64,000 nucleotides of DNA from Tritrichomonas musculus (GCA_039105265.1 JAPFFF010000014.1:620001-684000), one strand, 5' to 3'; numbered from the stretch's first letter, positions 9,766 through 20,311 are shown. Notes: generated by a model from the sequence alone, not told the origin. Numbers and translations are program-made.

Positions 9766-10057
9766 ATTGATTATTTGAATGTTTTTTTAACCTACACAAA
9801 TAAAATCTAATAAAAAACAATACCTTATCAAAGAATTGATTTTTTTTGAATGTGAATTTGAATAAATTCAGTTTCTTATCGGCCATTTAAATTTTTCTGA
9901 AGGTAAATTAACTTTTTGGTTAAGAGTTTGTATCGAAAAAAAAAACAAAACATAAATTCAGACAAGATATGAATTTTTATTTCATAACATTAAATAATAA
10001 AGGTATAATTGCTTTTAATTAGGAAATCAAAACAAATATTAGATAATATGATTAATT
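9766..10057. other. Intergenic, nothing recognised
   Basis: AT-rich spacer between two minus-strand genes. Apart from the promoter element at 9754-9765, no RNA gene, repeat or coding frame is visible. Confidence 0.5.
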
Positions 10058-11512
10058 TCAATCTTCTTCAGAATCTATACGTTGTAAAAAAGAATATGCA
10101 TAATATTCTACAGATTCTTCTTGGTACATATCAAATTCATCACAAAATTTTCTGATTGGATCAATTATTTGATCATCATCAATAATTAAGTATTTCCACT
10201 CACTTAATTCAGGGTTTACAGAAGAAAATTCTAATCCTTTAAAAAGAGCATCTATAGCGGATTCCATTGCATATATATTTCTAGATGCTATTGGCTCAAA
10301 ATAGTCTGATATTATATTAAAAAATCCTAACTCAGCTATTTTTTTTGAGCATTCTAAATCCGCATAAGCAAAAAATTTGCAAATTGCAATAAAAATTAAA
10401 CTTTGAACCTCGAAAGAAAGTGACTGTTCTACAAATATTTGAAATAGATGCTGAATTATTCCTTTGTTCATGCAGTATAAAATATATGATTCGCCTTTTA
10501 GTGTTCCTTTTGAAATGATTTTTACTGATACACTTAATAATTCCAGATCTTTTGAATTTAAATACTGAGCAGCAAAATCAAGAAAAATAACACAAATTTT
10601 ATCTTCTAAATATTCACAAATAGACATTACATTTCTCGCACAATATAAAATTGATACTAAAACATCTTGTGATTCAATTGGGTAATCAATAAATAATTTC
10701 TGAAATTTTGGAATGCCTAAAAAAAATTGCAGGGATCTTTTTGATGAACCTGCAAAAGAGGAGATTGAATTAATTGCATAAATTCTGGTATTAATGTCTT
10801 GATCTTGATAGATAATTTGTAAAATTGGATCAAAAACAGGAATGAATCCTTCAAAAGTGAAATAATAATCACCAAATACATCTATTAGTCTTAGTACTTT
10901 GTTTTTCCTTTCTGTTGATAGTATCTCTAATAATTTGGTTGCGATTTGCTCTTTATCACAAAAATGAGCAACTGAGTTCCATTTTTTTTTGATACATATT
11001 TTCTCGTATTCAATTTGGCGCTCATCGTGATCTGGAATAGTAATTGCTTTATCATTAAGATCTTTTGGTGCTTTATCAAAAAATAAAAGCTCCCTAAATA
11101 GTTTTAATGTGGGTGCCTGTTGAATAAATGGATAAAATATTTCATGAATATTATGATCAATTAGATGATGAACCATTTCCATATCATCATATGACATGTT
11201 ATAAAATAAGTCTATAATTGAGATGATATGATTCGGATTTTGAAAGTAATTACTAACAATTGATTTATGAACATTTTGCAATAACTCGGCTACCATTTCA
11301 AAAAGATAAAACTTTATTTTTTTTGTACATAAATAATGATTTAGAATTGAAATAGCCTCTTGCCATGATTCAAGGTTCAAAACATTATTTAAGCAATTTA
11401 CAACTTGATCATCTGGCAAATCATCCACATTAGAAGATTGTTCCTGTCCCGACTCTTCAGATGAATCAATCCTCTTTATTTTTCTTTTCTTCCTTATTTT
11501 ATTGGAAATCAT
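10058..11512 (-). CDS. ARM/HEAT-type helical repeat protein, unknown
   Basis: The gene encodes 484 residues starting MISNKIRKKRKIKRID. The N-terminal ~30 residues are basic and then serine/glutamate-rich (RKKRKIKRIDSSEESGQEQ), resembling a nuclear-localisation or importin-binding segment. The rest is entirely alpha-helical, with repeating ~40-residue hydrophobic pairs such as RIYAINSISSFAGSS and SLIFIAICKFFAYADLECSK, as in armadillo repeat proteins. The basic head plus ARM body recalls importin-alpha in outline, but the classical Trp-Asn ligand-binding array is not evident. The function is therefore left open. Confidence 0.75.
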   Translation of the reverse strand: MISNKIRKKRKIKRIDSSEESGQEQSSNVDDLPDDQVVNCLNNVLNLESWQEAISILNHYLCTKKIKFYLFEMVAELLQNVHKSIVSNYFQNPNHIISIIDLFYNMSYDDMEMVHHLIDHNIHEIFYPFIQQAPTLKLFRELLFFDKAPKDLNDKAITIPDHDERQIEYEKICIKKKWNSVAHFCDKEQIATKLLEILSTERKNKVLRLIDVFGDYYFTFEGFIPVFDPILQIIYQDQDINTRIYAINSISSFAGSSKRSLQFFLGIPKFQKLFIDYPIESQDVLVSILYCARNVMSICEYLEDKICVIFLDFAAQYLNSKDLELLSVSVKIISKGTLKGESYILYCMNKGIIQHLFQIFVEQSLSFEVQSLIFIAICKFFAYADLECSKKIAELGFFNIISDYFEPIASRNIYAMESAIDALFKGLEFSSVNPELSEWKYLIIDDDQIIDPIRKFCDEFDMYQEESVEYYAYSFLQRIDSEED

Positions 11513-11896
11513 TTTGTGAATCTAACGTTTTTATTTTAAAATACATTTTTCTCTATGAAAAATAAATAATATATAAGTATTTTTCATCATCATTTTTTTT
11601 ATATCAACAATTGTTTTTATACTTTAATTCTAAAAAAAATAAAAAATATCTAATTGTTTTTAATTCCTTTACGCTCAGGAAACACTATTTTACTAAATAT
11701 ACTTTTATTCATTGCATGTAAATAATATCAGTAATATAACAGTTAACTAATAATTCTAAATATATTTATTGAATAAAAGATCAAGATTTTATATGTAAAC
11801 ATGAATAATATATTTAAAGTAAACATCAACGAATAAAAGACTATTAATTTCATGATATCATTAAAGAAAGATGAATCGATCTGACTTAATTCATGC
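11513..11896. other. Intergenic, nothing recognised
   Basis: 384 bases of AT-rich spacer between two minus-strand genes, with short direct repetition of GAATAAAAGA (11772 and 11832). No frame or RNA structure is evident. Confidence 0.5.
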
Positions 11897-12901
11897 TTAA
11901 AGTTCATCTTTTTCATATTCAGATATTGGCGTCCATTTTATACTACCTTTTAATGTGAATTTTATCATATCATCCAATTCTTGAATATCTGTAACTGGAT
12001 TTAATCCAGTTTTATCTCCATTAAATATCCATATTTCATCATCTTTCATGAATTTATATGGAAGATCTGTCGAGCCACTGAAAAAACGAAGCCGCTCATC
12101 TGTAAAGCGTGTTTCACGTAATTGGAAACGTGAATCAATGCTTCTTGATGTATCAAAAACGCAAACTAATCCTGGCTTGCACTCATCCTTGAACTGTGAA
12201 GACAAGAAAAATCTTTGAATCATTGGCTTAATTGGTAAGTTTTGATTTTTCCTAAATAATTCTAAGTAGCTTCTTAAAGTTTTATAATCTTGAACATTTC
12301 GAACTAGGTATTGACCACTGCTATTTAAATACAAAACTGTAGGAGTGCGAGTTATCTTAAATTTTTCAAAAAATTCTTGCTCTGTGCATAATCCAATTCT
12401 TAATCTATCTTTAAACCAGCCAGAAAGTGCTCTCCACATATGAGGAACTTTAAATCTAGATGTAAATAAAATTGCGGATGGCTTTTTTTTCGATGATTCT
12501 ATCCATGATGGATCTGCTTCTAAAACATTATTTGGTAAACTATCAAGAAGAAGGCGATAATATTTTTGTGGATCGCATGGAAACGTCAATTGCTTGGCGC
12601 CATCCTTGTTGAATAGGAAAATGGTCCAATTTTTTTTAACGTGATAATCAGAAACTAGAACAGGCTCATTATCTTGGTCAATTGTTCCAACAAACATATA
12701 CCCATATGATCTAGAAGCTACTTGCTCTAAATATGGAATACATCTTGCACATTTTTTTGATCCATTTCGAACGAATGCAACAAGCCATGGCTGCGAAGGA
12801 TCTCTTGCTTCAACATATCGGCGAAACAAAACTTTATTCAGTGATACTAATCCTTCTGGTTCTTCAAAAGCATTAATAAGCGTAAGTAGATATAAAATCA
12901 T
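11897..12901 (-). CDS. ER thioredoxin-fold (PDI-like) protein with KDEL retention signal
   Basis: The gene encodes 334 residues starting at MILYLLTLINAFEEPEG, a short signal peptide. A 9-residue longer frame uses only TTG and is rejected. A thioredoxin-type segment follows: PWLVAFVRNGSKKCARCIPY, with a CARC redox pair at about residues 51 and 54. A second thioredoxin-like region lacks cysteines (FKITRTPTVLYLNSSGQYL, with the cis-proline TPTV). The last four residues are KDEL, the canonical ER-retrieval signal. It therefore probably works in the ER lumen as a protein-disulfide isomerase or related chaperone. CARC is not the classical CGHC, so activity may differ. TTTTCATTATG overlaps the start and resembles an initiator. 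Confidence 0.85.
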   Translation of the reverse strand: MILYLLTLINAFEEPEGLVSLNKVLFRRYVEARDPSQPWLVAFVRNGSKKCARCIPYLEQVASRSYGYMFVGTIDQDNEPVLVSDYHVKKNWTIFLFNKDGAKQLTFPCDPQKYYRLLLDSLPNNVLEADPSWIESSKKKPSAILFTSRFKVPHMWRALSGWFKDRLRIGLCTEQEFFEKFKITRTPTVLYLNSSGQYLVRNVQDYKTLRSYLELFRKNQNLPIKPMIQRFFLSSQFKDECKPGLVCVFDTSRSIDSRFQLRETRFTDERLRFFSGSTDLPYKFMKDDEIWIFNGDKTGLNPVTDIQELDDMIKFTLKGSIKWTPISEYEKDEL

Positions 12902-12922
12902 AATGAAAATCCACCCCGTTAA

Positions 12923-12935
12923 GGCCAAATATAGG
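12923..12935 (-). promoter_or_regulatory. CCTATATTTGGCC promoter element
   Basis: It lies about 22 bases upstream of the ER thioredoxin-like gene's ATG. It shares the GGCCAAATAT core with elements at 9754, 28291 and 57442. Confidence 0.4.
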
Positions 12936-13032
12936 TTAAATAGGGCTGAACTCTTGGAAAAGAACGAATTCGTTTTTAATACTTTTTAGTTTATAAAACA
13001 TAAATAAACATATATTTATAATATAAATAAAA

Positions 13033-14727
13033 TCAAGATAGCTTTTCAATTAAATTACTCAAAATTTCTAAATATGATGTTGAAATCTTAGAAAAATCTC
13101 TTTCAATTGGGGTTTTGATTGGAATAAAAACAGGCAATTTCATTTGAAGATTTCTTGCATATTTAGATATTGCGTTTGCTGTACCGCGACTTTCACTAAT
13201 ACCGTTGATAGATTGACATATCTTATTACCTTCGCATTCTGTAATTATTGGTATAACATTCAATTTAGAAGGAGGAGTAAGTACTAATAAATTTGTTCCA
13301 TTTAGTGAATCTTCCTCAGAATCGCTAAATACACTTGCTAAATAGATTGAACAAACCCCTCTCAAAAATCCTTGATCGATTTTACTACTAATATTTTCAA
13401 TGCTAGCTTTATCATTATTATAAATTCCACATATTTGTTGAATGACAGTTGCTGCAATTCGCATAAGTGCAGCAATTGCTTCATCACGCTGTAATTCAAC
13501 CACTTTTCGAGTCCAAAACCAAAGTACGTTATTCCAATTAACAGAAGATAAATAAGCATCAAAATTATCTGTCGTTTTAATTGAAAAATTATGAATTCTT
13601 GTTACACACTTTTTCTCATAATTTTCAACATAGAAAAATTTTGAGACAAATTGAAAGTGTATCGTTTCTTTCCCGTTATGTGGCGTTACATCAATAACAT
13701 ACGGGTTATCGTCGCCTATTGAAACTGGTATAAATATTGAATTATCGGCAATATCTGAATAAGGACGAAGTGGTTTTTGCCACTTCACTTCACATTCACT
13801 CGTGAGGCAGGTAATAACAACTTGATATTTAGTCTTTTGCTCGACAAATAATTGAGATTGTAAGGCTGGATTAAGTTTGGATAATACATTTATTGTTCCT
13901 GGTATTTTTTTCGATATATCAATTGAGCGCGAATTTAAATTAGCAACGATAAAATCAATCCGTAACATTTTTTGTAGAATTGGATCAAGATCAATCGGCT
14001 TTCGAGTTATCTCGTTAATAATTGAAATAAAATGTATGGGATTAATGATGTTAGCAAGAATCTGCGCTAAGTTGATAGTTTTCTGAAATGGATTAGAATT
14101 TGTGGAATATGTAAGTCTGTCAATAGAACATTCAGCTGAAATAGAGTTTTCATGGGTGAAAAAAAATTTGGTTAAATCAAGTCCTGCTAGTGATTGTATT
14201 GATGGAAATCTAACAATCGCTGCCCGTTGGTTATCTATTTCAGTTGAATCTAACTTTGGCGATGGAGGAGCAAGCATTGAAAAATCTGAAGAGTCTGTTC
14301 CAATTATAATAATGCATTTTGAGTCTTTTGGTAAATGCCTCAAAATTGAAAATGCAGATATTTTTGCTTTAATAAAATCTAGCGGTTGAAAATCCAGTGA
14401 AATATAAATTACAAATATCTGGCCTATGTGCTTTGTTGCACTATGAACAATTTCAATTGATTGCGACGTTTTAAAAGTTTTAAATAAATCATCATTATTT
14501 CCTTGATTTTGAGTACCGCAAATTCCACATTTCCAAATGGCACCATTTGACTGACAGTTCGGTGAAAAAAATGAATGACACTTTGTACAAGAATATAAAT
14601 TTGGTTGTTGGCATTTGATTTGAAAAAGGCATTCAAGAGAAGCAGGAGAAATAGAAAAAGAAAGTGGAATTCGGAGCTTTTTCTTTAATTCATCGTTCTT
14701 TGGAAGCAAGTTAGAAGAAAATTCCAT
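13033..14727 (-). CDS. Divergent Sec23/Sec24-type COPII coat protein
   Basis: The gene encodes 564 residues. Near the N-terminus is a four-cysteine zinc finger laid out as in Sec23/Sec24: YSCTKC, FSPNC, then WKCGICGTQNQ (about residues 44-73), preceded by the beta segment IPLSFSISP. It continues with a trunk-like alpha/beta region (IGQIFVIYISLDF, KCIIIIGTDSS), a beta-sandwich and helical part, and a C-terminal domain. Known family members form the inner COPII coat on ER exit sites. It is shorter than usual (~750-1000 residues), so it is a reduced or divergent paralogue. Which of Sec23 or Sec24 it represents is unclear; the IPL start and the length favour Sec23. Confidence 0.7.
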   Translation of the reverse strand: MEFSSNLLPKNDELKKKLRIPLSFSISPASLECLFQIKCQQPNLYSCTKCHSFFSPNCQSNGAIWKCGICGTQNQGNNDDLFKTFKTSQSIEIVHSATKHIGQIFVIYISLDFQPLDFIKAKISAFSILRHLPKDSKCIIIIGTDSSDFSMLAPPSPKLDSTEIDNQRAAIVRFPSIQSLAGLDLTKFFFTHENSISAECSIDRLTYSTNSNPFQKTINLAQILANIINPIHFISIINEITRKPIDLDPILQKMLRIDFIVANLNSRSIDISKKIPGTINVLSKLNPALQSQLFVEQKTKYQVVITCLTSECEVKWQKPLRPYSDIADNSIFIPVSIGDDNPYVIDVTPHNGKETIHFQFVSKFFYVENYEKKCVTRIHNFSIKTTDNFDAYLSSVNWNNVLWFWTRKVVELQRDEAIAALMRIAATVIQQICGIYNNDKASIENISSKIDQGFLRGVCSIYLASVFSDSEEDSLNGTNLLVLTPPSKLNVIPIITECEGNKICQSINGISESRGTANAISKYARNLQMKLPVFIPIKTPIERDFSKISTSYLEILSNLIEKLS

Positions 14728-15066
14728 GTATAATTCTTTATAGGTGAAATAAATTCAAACAATCACAAAAATTTTTTTTGAAATAAAAGTTTAAGAGAAA
14801 AAGCAATATTTCATGACCAATAGATTTTTTTTTTAATGAAAAAGATCTTATCAAAACATAGAAAAGCTTTCATCATTTTGGTTTCATTGACGAGTTGCAT
14901 TAATACGAATTTGATTTATTATAAATGTTTAAGAGATACCAGTAATAATAGTATAAATCACTTATATAATTATAAAAGTTGAAATTAACATAAAAACATA
15001 AATTGAAAAAATCGATTTCGTTGATGTTTAAAATAAAGAATAATTTTCTATATAATAAAAAGAGTA
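14728..15066. other. Intergenic, nothing recognised
   Basis: AT-rich spacer between two minus-strand genes. No frame, RNA gene or repeat is seen. Confidence 0.5.
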
Positions 15067-15507
15067 TTAGTCATAGCCATATTCATCATATCGATCATAG
15101 TTATCATTATCATTATCATAACCACCATAGCCATGGTCACTATACTCGTTATCTTCTTGATCCAAATATTGAGAATTTGATGTCTTTCGACGTGAGTCTG
15201 ATCCATCATTTGTATCAATATTTTGTGCTTTAAGCTTTCTGAGTTCTTTCTCTAATTTTTTATTTTCATTTTGAGCCATTTCTAGTCGTGCTTTCATATT
15301 TTGCAGCCTTTCAAGAAGCTCTGTATGTTGATTAATAAGCTCTTGTTTTGACATTGAAACTTTGGCATCTTTGGCTAAATTCTGCCTTCCTGATTTATAT
15401 TTTTGATTAGTGGAAGAATTAATACGTTTTTCATTTGGAGTTATATTTGTACGGTTATTATATAATCTTTTTCGAGAACCGGAATGTGAGGTTGTCTTTG
15501 ATGACAT
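15067..15507 (-). CDS. Small coiled-coil protein with acidic tyrosine-rich tail
   Basis: The gene encodes 146 residues. The N-terminal ~50 residues are basic and disordered (SGSRKRLYNNRTN). Residues ~52-95 form a heptad-type coiled coil (ELINQHTELLERLQNMKARL, then KKLEKELRKLK). The last ~45 residues are rich in Asp, Asn, Tyr and Gly (YGGYDNDNDNYDRYDEYGYD). No family is recognised. The modular composition suggests a cytoskeletal or scaffold adaptor, but no function can be assigned. Confidence 0.6.
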   Translation of the reverse strand: MSSKTTSHSGSRKRLYNNRTNITPNEKRINSSTNQKYKSGRQNLAKDAKVSMSKQELINQHTELLERLQNMKARLEMAQNENKKLEKELRKLKAQNIDTNDGSDSRRKTSNSQYLDQEDNEYSDHGYGGYDNDNDNYDRYDEYGYD

Positions 15508-15610
15508 TGATATAAAATGTGTATATGAAAATAAACTAGTTTTTGAATTAAAAAAACCAAAGATTTTAATTTTTATCCTTTTATTTATTTAATTCAATTT
15601 ATATATGAGA

Positions 15611-15681
15611 TCGCTGGTAGTGTAATGGTATCATGTAGGATTGTCGTTCCTGTGACCCGGGTCCGATTCCCGGCCAGCGAG
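15611..15681 (+). tRNA. tRNA-Asp (GTC)
   Basis: A complete cloverleaf is visible. The acceptor stem is TCGCTGG/CCAGCGA. The D arm is GTGT...TCAT around AATGGTA. The anticodon stem is TAGGA/TCCTG with loop TTGTCGT (anticodon GTC at 15643-15645), followed by a 4-base variable loop. The T arm is CCGGG/CCCGG with loop TCCGATT. The discriminator is G, as expected for tRNA-Asp. A T7 run follows at 15682-15688 and should terminate RNA polymerase III. There is no intron. Confidence 0.95.
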
Positions 15682-15688
15682 TTTTTTT
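15682..15688 (+). terminator. Pol III T-run terminator
   Basis: Seven T residues directly after the tRNA-Asp discriminator base. Confidence 0.8.
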
Positions 15689-15746
15689 ATTATAACAAAA
15701 AAAATGAATTTTTTTTATAAAAAAATAGCGTTTTAAACCCATTAAT

Positions 15747-15831
15747 TCCAAAAATTACAAAACAAGATTTTAATAAAGTCTTTTTTTAGAATGTAAATGC
15801 CTCATCTTTCCAAAAATTACAAAACAAGATT
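15747..15831 (+). repeat. 23-bp direct repeat
   Basis: TCCAAAAATTACAAAACAAG plus ATT occurs at 15747-15769 and again at 15809-15831, between tRNA-Asp and the 3' end of the kinase gene. No function is evident. Confidence 0.7.
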
Positions 15832-15894
15832 GAAAATAACAAAAACATTTTATATAACAACTAAACCAGCATTCATATAAAAGTTTCATAATAA

Positions 15895-16821
15895 TTAGTA
15901 ATCTTCGTACTCATGAGCTAAATCATATGGAGACAACAAGTTTGAAAATAAATCGTTTTTTAACAGTTCTTGTGTGCTTGCTCTTGCTCTATCATCAAAT
16001 AAGAGCATAGATTGAATTAACTCTTTAATTCCAGATGAAAATCCGCTCCATTCGTTTCCAGTAAACAAATCACTAATGTTATTCTCAGAAAAGATCATCG
16101 AAAATTCAAATTCATCATAATCATAATTTATATCAAATGGTAAATATGATGTTACAAGATAATATAATAATATTCCCAATGAAAAAATGTCATATTTTTC
16201 TGTGACTTTTCGATGATAAATATATTCAGGAGCTTGATAAAATGATGTCCCTCTGAAATCATAAAGGTTTTCTGATATAGAATCAACATAGCAAGATCCA
16301 AAATCAATTAAGACAATATCATCTGTGTCAAATTCTTTTTGCATATCATTAATATTCCTTCTCAAAACAATATTTTCAAATTTAATATCACGATAAATAT
16401 ATCCTTTTGAGTGTATTTTATCCAATGCTGAAATAAGTGAATATGCAATTATTTTCAATTGTTCATTATCAAATTGTATATTTCTAGAATATATCAAATC
16501 AAATAAGTCACCACCTTCAGCATATGGAAAGACAATATATCCATATTCACTATCTTCAAAAATGGCTATTGGTTTAATAATATTATCATGATCCAAGTTT
16601 TCTAAAGTATATGACTCGATTTCAAATTCATGATACTTATCTAATTCTTTAGTAAATCTTTTGATTAATATCTTCTTATGAGTATCTTTTTCAATTGCTG
16701 AAAAAAATATAGTTGCTGAAGAATTAACATCTTTCTCTTCAATTTGTTGATAGTGCAAATCTGTTAAATACTTAAGATACTCGGAGAAAGATTGATATCG
16801 ATTCAATTTATTTATTCCCAT
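15895..16821 (-). CDS. Serine/threonine protein kinase
   Basis: The gene encodes 308 residues, a bare kinase domain. Visible motifs are ATP-binding lysine in KKILIKRF; the helix C glutamate in FEIESYTLENL; catalytic loop YIYRDIKFENI (YRD in place of HRD); metal-binding DFG in LIDFGSCYVD; the activation-segment end QAPEYIYHR; and DIFSLGILLYYLV. The glycine-rich loop is poor (SSATIFFSAIEKD), so nucleotide binding may be unusual. The subfamily looks CAMK-like, a group that is very large in trichomonads. An initiator TCATTTTATA lies at 16827-16836, 12-13 bases before the ATG. The substrate is unknown. Confidence 0.9.
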   Translation of the reverse strand: MGINKLNRYQSFSEYLKYLTDLHYQQIEEKDVNSSATIFFSAIEKDTHKKILIKRFTKELDKYHEFEIESYTLENLDHDNIIKPIAIFEDSEYGYIVFPYAEGGDLFDLIYSRNIQFDNEQLKIIAYSLISALDKIHSKGYIYRDIKFENIVLRRNINDMQKEFDTDDIVLIDFGSCYVDSISENLYDFRGTSFYQAPEYIYHRKVTEKYDIFSLGILLYYLVTSYLPFDINYDYDEFEFSMIFSENNISDLFTGNEWSGFSSGIKELIQSMLLFDDRARASTQELLKNDLFSNLLSPYDLAHEYEDY

Positions 16822-16826
16822 CTAAT

Positions 16827-16836
16827 TATAAAATGA
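16827..16836 (-). promoter_or_regulatory. Inr TCATTTTATA
   Basis: Trichomonad-type initiator (TCA-Y-T-W) just before the kinase ATG. The identical decamer precedes the TPR gene at 28277-28286. Confidence 0.6.
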
Positions 16837-17962
16837 TTTATATAAAATCACAAACAGATGACATTATTAGTTTTCAAAAATTGAGAGATTAAAAGATATT
16901 TGATTGAAATTTTTCATTTTTAATTGAAAATGGCAATGATTATTTTCAAAATTCTGAGATAATTTTCAATATATAATAAAAAAAAATCTATTGGCGTATT
17001 AAGTTACATTCATTGTTTTAGCTAAAAATTGAAATCATATTTTATTTGTAAATCACTTGATTTTTGAATTGATATTCTGTCAAGTTTGCCATAATTGTTC
17101 ACAAAAAGTGAAATATCTTTTTATTTTTATTAATTTCACTTTTTATAAGTAGATTATACCCAAAAGTATGATATGATACAATGAGTGTCCAAACTTCTAC
17201 ATACTCTAAAAGCATATGCATTATATTTTGATGTGCTGCTTAATTATAAATTTTGAAGTTTCATTTGAAATTATAACAATCAAGAAAAATTGCTTAGAGG
17301 GTAAATGCAATAATACATTTATGAGATTTAATGAAATAACTCTGTTTGAATGCTCAATAAAATGTGAATTATGAAAGCTTTTTTAAAAGAGAAAGACGAT
17401 GATTTATTTGAAAAGGAAAAATGGTTATAATTGAAAATGTTTGAAATTTGTTAATTAACCTCACTTCAACTATCGTTTAGTTCAATTTTTGAATATATAG
17501 TTTTGTTTGTAAATTCAAATTTTGTTTAATGAATATAAAATAATATAATTAAGAGATTTGGTAACATGCGAAATGATTTATCATTATCAGAAAAAATAAC
17601 ATAAGTTTGAATATTGAATAAGCTCACTGAAAAAAAAATAGATTTACAAAAAAAATAATTTTATTGTTTTACTAACGATTTTACATTAATTTATAATAAT
17701 ATTTATATTTCATATTTAAAATAAAATTAAGACAATAAATATATAATATATATCATTTCAAATAAATTATTTCACAAGAAATTTGTAAAATATAAAAAAT
17801 TACACTCAACATAATTTGGGAGACAAAAAATATTATATTTTTTTTAATCAAAAAAAAGGGATAATTGTGGGAAATAAAAACAATTTTGCAAATTTGTTGA
17901 TTTGCTCATTTTTTTAAAAAAATTGTGAAATTGTTAAAACAATAAAAATATTAAATATTTCT
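16837..17962. other. 1.1-kb intergenic region, no gene
   Basis: Very AT-rich DNA between divergently transcribed genes (kinase minus, V-ATPase plus). A short inverted pair, AAAAAGTGAAAT (17102) and ATTTCACTTTTT (17132), could form a hairpin. TCATTTTTTT at about 17908 is a possible initiator for the V-ATPase gene. Nothing else is recognised. Confidence 0.5.
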
Positions 17963-20311
17963 ATGACGGCCCAGTCTTCTGTGTTCTTTCCTGAGCCAAT
18001 GGACCGCATTACCATTGTTTGCCCAACTGAATCAACATATCAATGTATGAGAGCTATCAATGATTTTGGCTATGTTCAATTTGATGACCATAATACAGGA
18101 ACAAAGTCACTACAGAAGCGATATAGTGAACCTTTTATGCAGGCAGAAGAAGCTGAACGTTCTCTTCGTTTTCTTAAGACTATTCTTGAATCACACGAAC
18201 TACTTCCTCAAGCTCCATCTTACGATGAGGTAGGAGGAGTCGAAAATGATAACGATTTCAATCAAATTGTAGAACAGATTAACTCAACAGCGAATGATGC
18301 ACGCGAAAGGAAACGCATTTTTGACGATCTTCAAAACGAAATTGAAATGAGAGAGCAAAAACTCTCATGCCTCAGATTTTTCAGAGAAGTTGTACACCAA
18401 CATAACGTACCTCCATCCAGTGGTACACCCGATTCTGAAGCTTACAGTGCAACCTTGTTACAAACAATATCAACTGATAACATGTTCATTGTATCAGTTG
18501 TTTGTTATATCCCAGCAGAGAAGGCAAGACGTTTTGTCACAACTGTTTTTCGTTTATCAAGAAGGAACGTCATTGTCAACAGTGGAGAAATTCAAGATGG
18601 TCAAATACCATTTGCTTTGTTTGCTTCTTCACCTTCTATTATGGAACGCATAAAAAAAGTCGCAGAATCATATGGAACAAATGTTTTCGAATTCCAACAA
18701 GATGATAATACTCTTGATCAAATTGAAAGCGAACTAACAGCAGACCTCAACCAGATGAAAGCTGTTAACGAGCAAACACTTGGAGGAAACTTAAGTTTTC
18801 TTCAGGATGTAGCCGTTAATATTTGGGGGTGGGTTTCATATATAGCTCGAGAAAAATTGACATTTGCCACCATGGATTGCGGAAACTTTGAAGAGACTGA
18901 AGGTTCTGTTGTTTATACAGGATGGTGCCCCACTCGATATATGCCACAACTAACTGAGCTCCTAAATAGGACAAGCAGAATTTCTGTCAATCCAGTCCCG
19001 ATACATGTTCACTCTAGATCAGTTACTCTACTAAATGAAGATGATGAAATGCCTCCAACATTAATCGAAACCAATGATTTTACTTATAGTTTTCAATGTC
19101 TTAATGATGCATATGGTATACCAAATTATGATGAGTTAAACGGTGGTGCATTTTATTGCACATATCCATTTTTATTTGGTATCATGTTCGGTGACATGGG
19201 TCATGCATTCATTTACTTCCTCGCTGCAATTGCCATATTTATTCTCGATCCAATCATCAAGAGAAAGAAAATTGATTTAGGTGATATTGGTGGGTCTTTG
19301 TTTTCTTTCAAATGGTTAGTCTTGTTTGCTTCAATTTGTGCATTTTACTGTGGCTTTATCTACGATGAAATGTTCGGTTTACCAGTTAATTTCTTTGGCA
19401 GCCATTATGTGCAAAATGAAACTAATCCAATGTATTATAACAAAAAAGATGCAGCCATCTATCCTTTTGGAATTGATCCAGTTTGGTTCTTCAAAGACAA
19501 TGAACTTATTCTAATGAATAGTTATAAGATGAAACTTGCTGTTGTAATGGGCATGACACAAATGATCTTCGGTCTCTTCCTCGGACTTATCAATCACATT
19601 CATAGAAGAGATATAACAGAAATACTTGTTACATGGATCCCACAATTTTTGTATTTGGTTCCTTTCTTTGGCTATTTAGTTGTTCTTATCATCAAAAAGT
19701 GGTGTACTGATTTTAGCCAAAATCCAGATGAAGTCAAGCAGAAAGATGGTGTTAATCTTATTCAAGTAATGATTGCTATTATTCTTTCATTTGGATCTAA
19801 AGATGAAACCTTGGATTTATACGGTGATACTCAATGGATTGTTCAAAAAATAATTTTATACATTTTTGTTTTATCAATCCCAATGTTACTCTTCTTAAGG
19901 CCTATTGTTGATATTGTTAAGAAACATGGTAAACCTGGTTTCAATCTTCTTGAAGTTTTCGTTATGAACTTAATTGGTGTTATCGAATTTTGTTTAGGTG
20001 CACTTTCCCACACTGCTTCATATCTCCGTCTTTGGGCTCTCAGTTTGGCACACTCTCAACTTAGCCATGTGTTATATGAAGAACTAATGATAATCACAAT
20101 CAATTCCGGAAATTGCATCTTGATAGCTGTTGGATTTGCTGGATATGTATTGATGACAATTGCTATTTTGCTAGGTATGGAAGCCTTCTCAGCTTTGTTG
20201 CATGGAATTCGTCTCATGTGGGTCGAATTTTCATCTAAGTTCTACAAAGGAATGGGATTTGAATTCAAACCCGCTTCAACAAAAGATGCACTTAAAGCAG
20301 CTCTTTCATAA
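17963..20311 (+). CDS. ATP6V0A: V-type H+-ATPase subunit a (Vo sector, 100/116 kDa)
   Basis: The gene encodes 782 residues. The N-terminal ~380 form the cytosolic arm (FPEPMDRITIVCPTESTYQ at the start; IWGWVSYIAREK; YTGWCPTRY). The C-terminal half has about eight membrane helices. The signature YPFLFGIMFGDMGHAFIYF is present, as is SYLRLWALSLAHSQLSHV, which carries the essential arginine of the proton channel. Subunit a couples the c-ring to proton passage and acidifies lysosome- and Golgi-like compartments. Length is slightly below the usual 800-850. The single ATG (MTAQSSVFFPEPM) agrees with family starts. Confidence 0.97.
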   Translation: MTAQSSVFFPEPMDRITIVCPTESTYQCMRAINDFGYVQFDDHNTGTKSLQKRYSEPFMQAEEAERSLRFLKTILESHELLPQAPSYDEVGGVENDNDFNQIVEQINSTANDARERKRIFDDLQNEIEMREQKLSCLRFFREVVHQHNVPPSSGTPDSEAYSATLLQTISTDNMFIVSVVCYIPAEKARRFVTTVFRLSRRNVIVNSGEIQDGQIPFALFASSPSIMERIKKVAESYGTNVFEFQQDDNTLDQIESELTADLNQMKAVNEQTLGGNLSFLQDVAVNIWGWVSYIAREKLTFATMDCGNFEETEGSVVYTGWCPTRYMPQLTELLNRTSRISVNPVPIHVHSRSVTLLNEDDEMPPTLIETNDFTYSFQCLNDAYGIPNYDELNGGAFYCTYPFLFGIMFGDMGHAFIYFLAAIAIFILDPIIKRKKIDLGDIGGSLFSFKWLVLFASICAFYCGFIYDEMFGLPVNFFGSHYVQNETNPMYYNKKDAAIYPFGIDPVWFFKDNELILMNSYKMKLAVVMGMTQMIFGLFLGLINHIHRRDITEILVTWIPQFLYLVPFFGYLVVLIIKKWCTDFSQNPDEVKQKDGVNLIQVMIAIILSFGSKDETLDLYGDTQWIVQKIILYIFVLSIPMLLFLRPIVDIVKKHGKPGFNLLEVFVMNLIGVIEFCLGALSHTASYLRLWALSLAHSQLSHVLYEELMIITINSGNCILIAVGFAGYVLMTIAILLGMEAFSALLHGIRLMWVEFSSKFYKGMGFEFKPASTKDALKAALS

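Noticed and set aside
10058-11512. Importin-alpha
   Set aside because: A basic head and ARM-like helices are present, but the conserved Trp/Asn binding positions are not evident.
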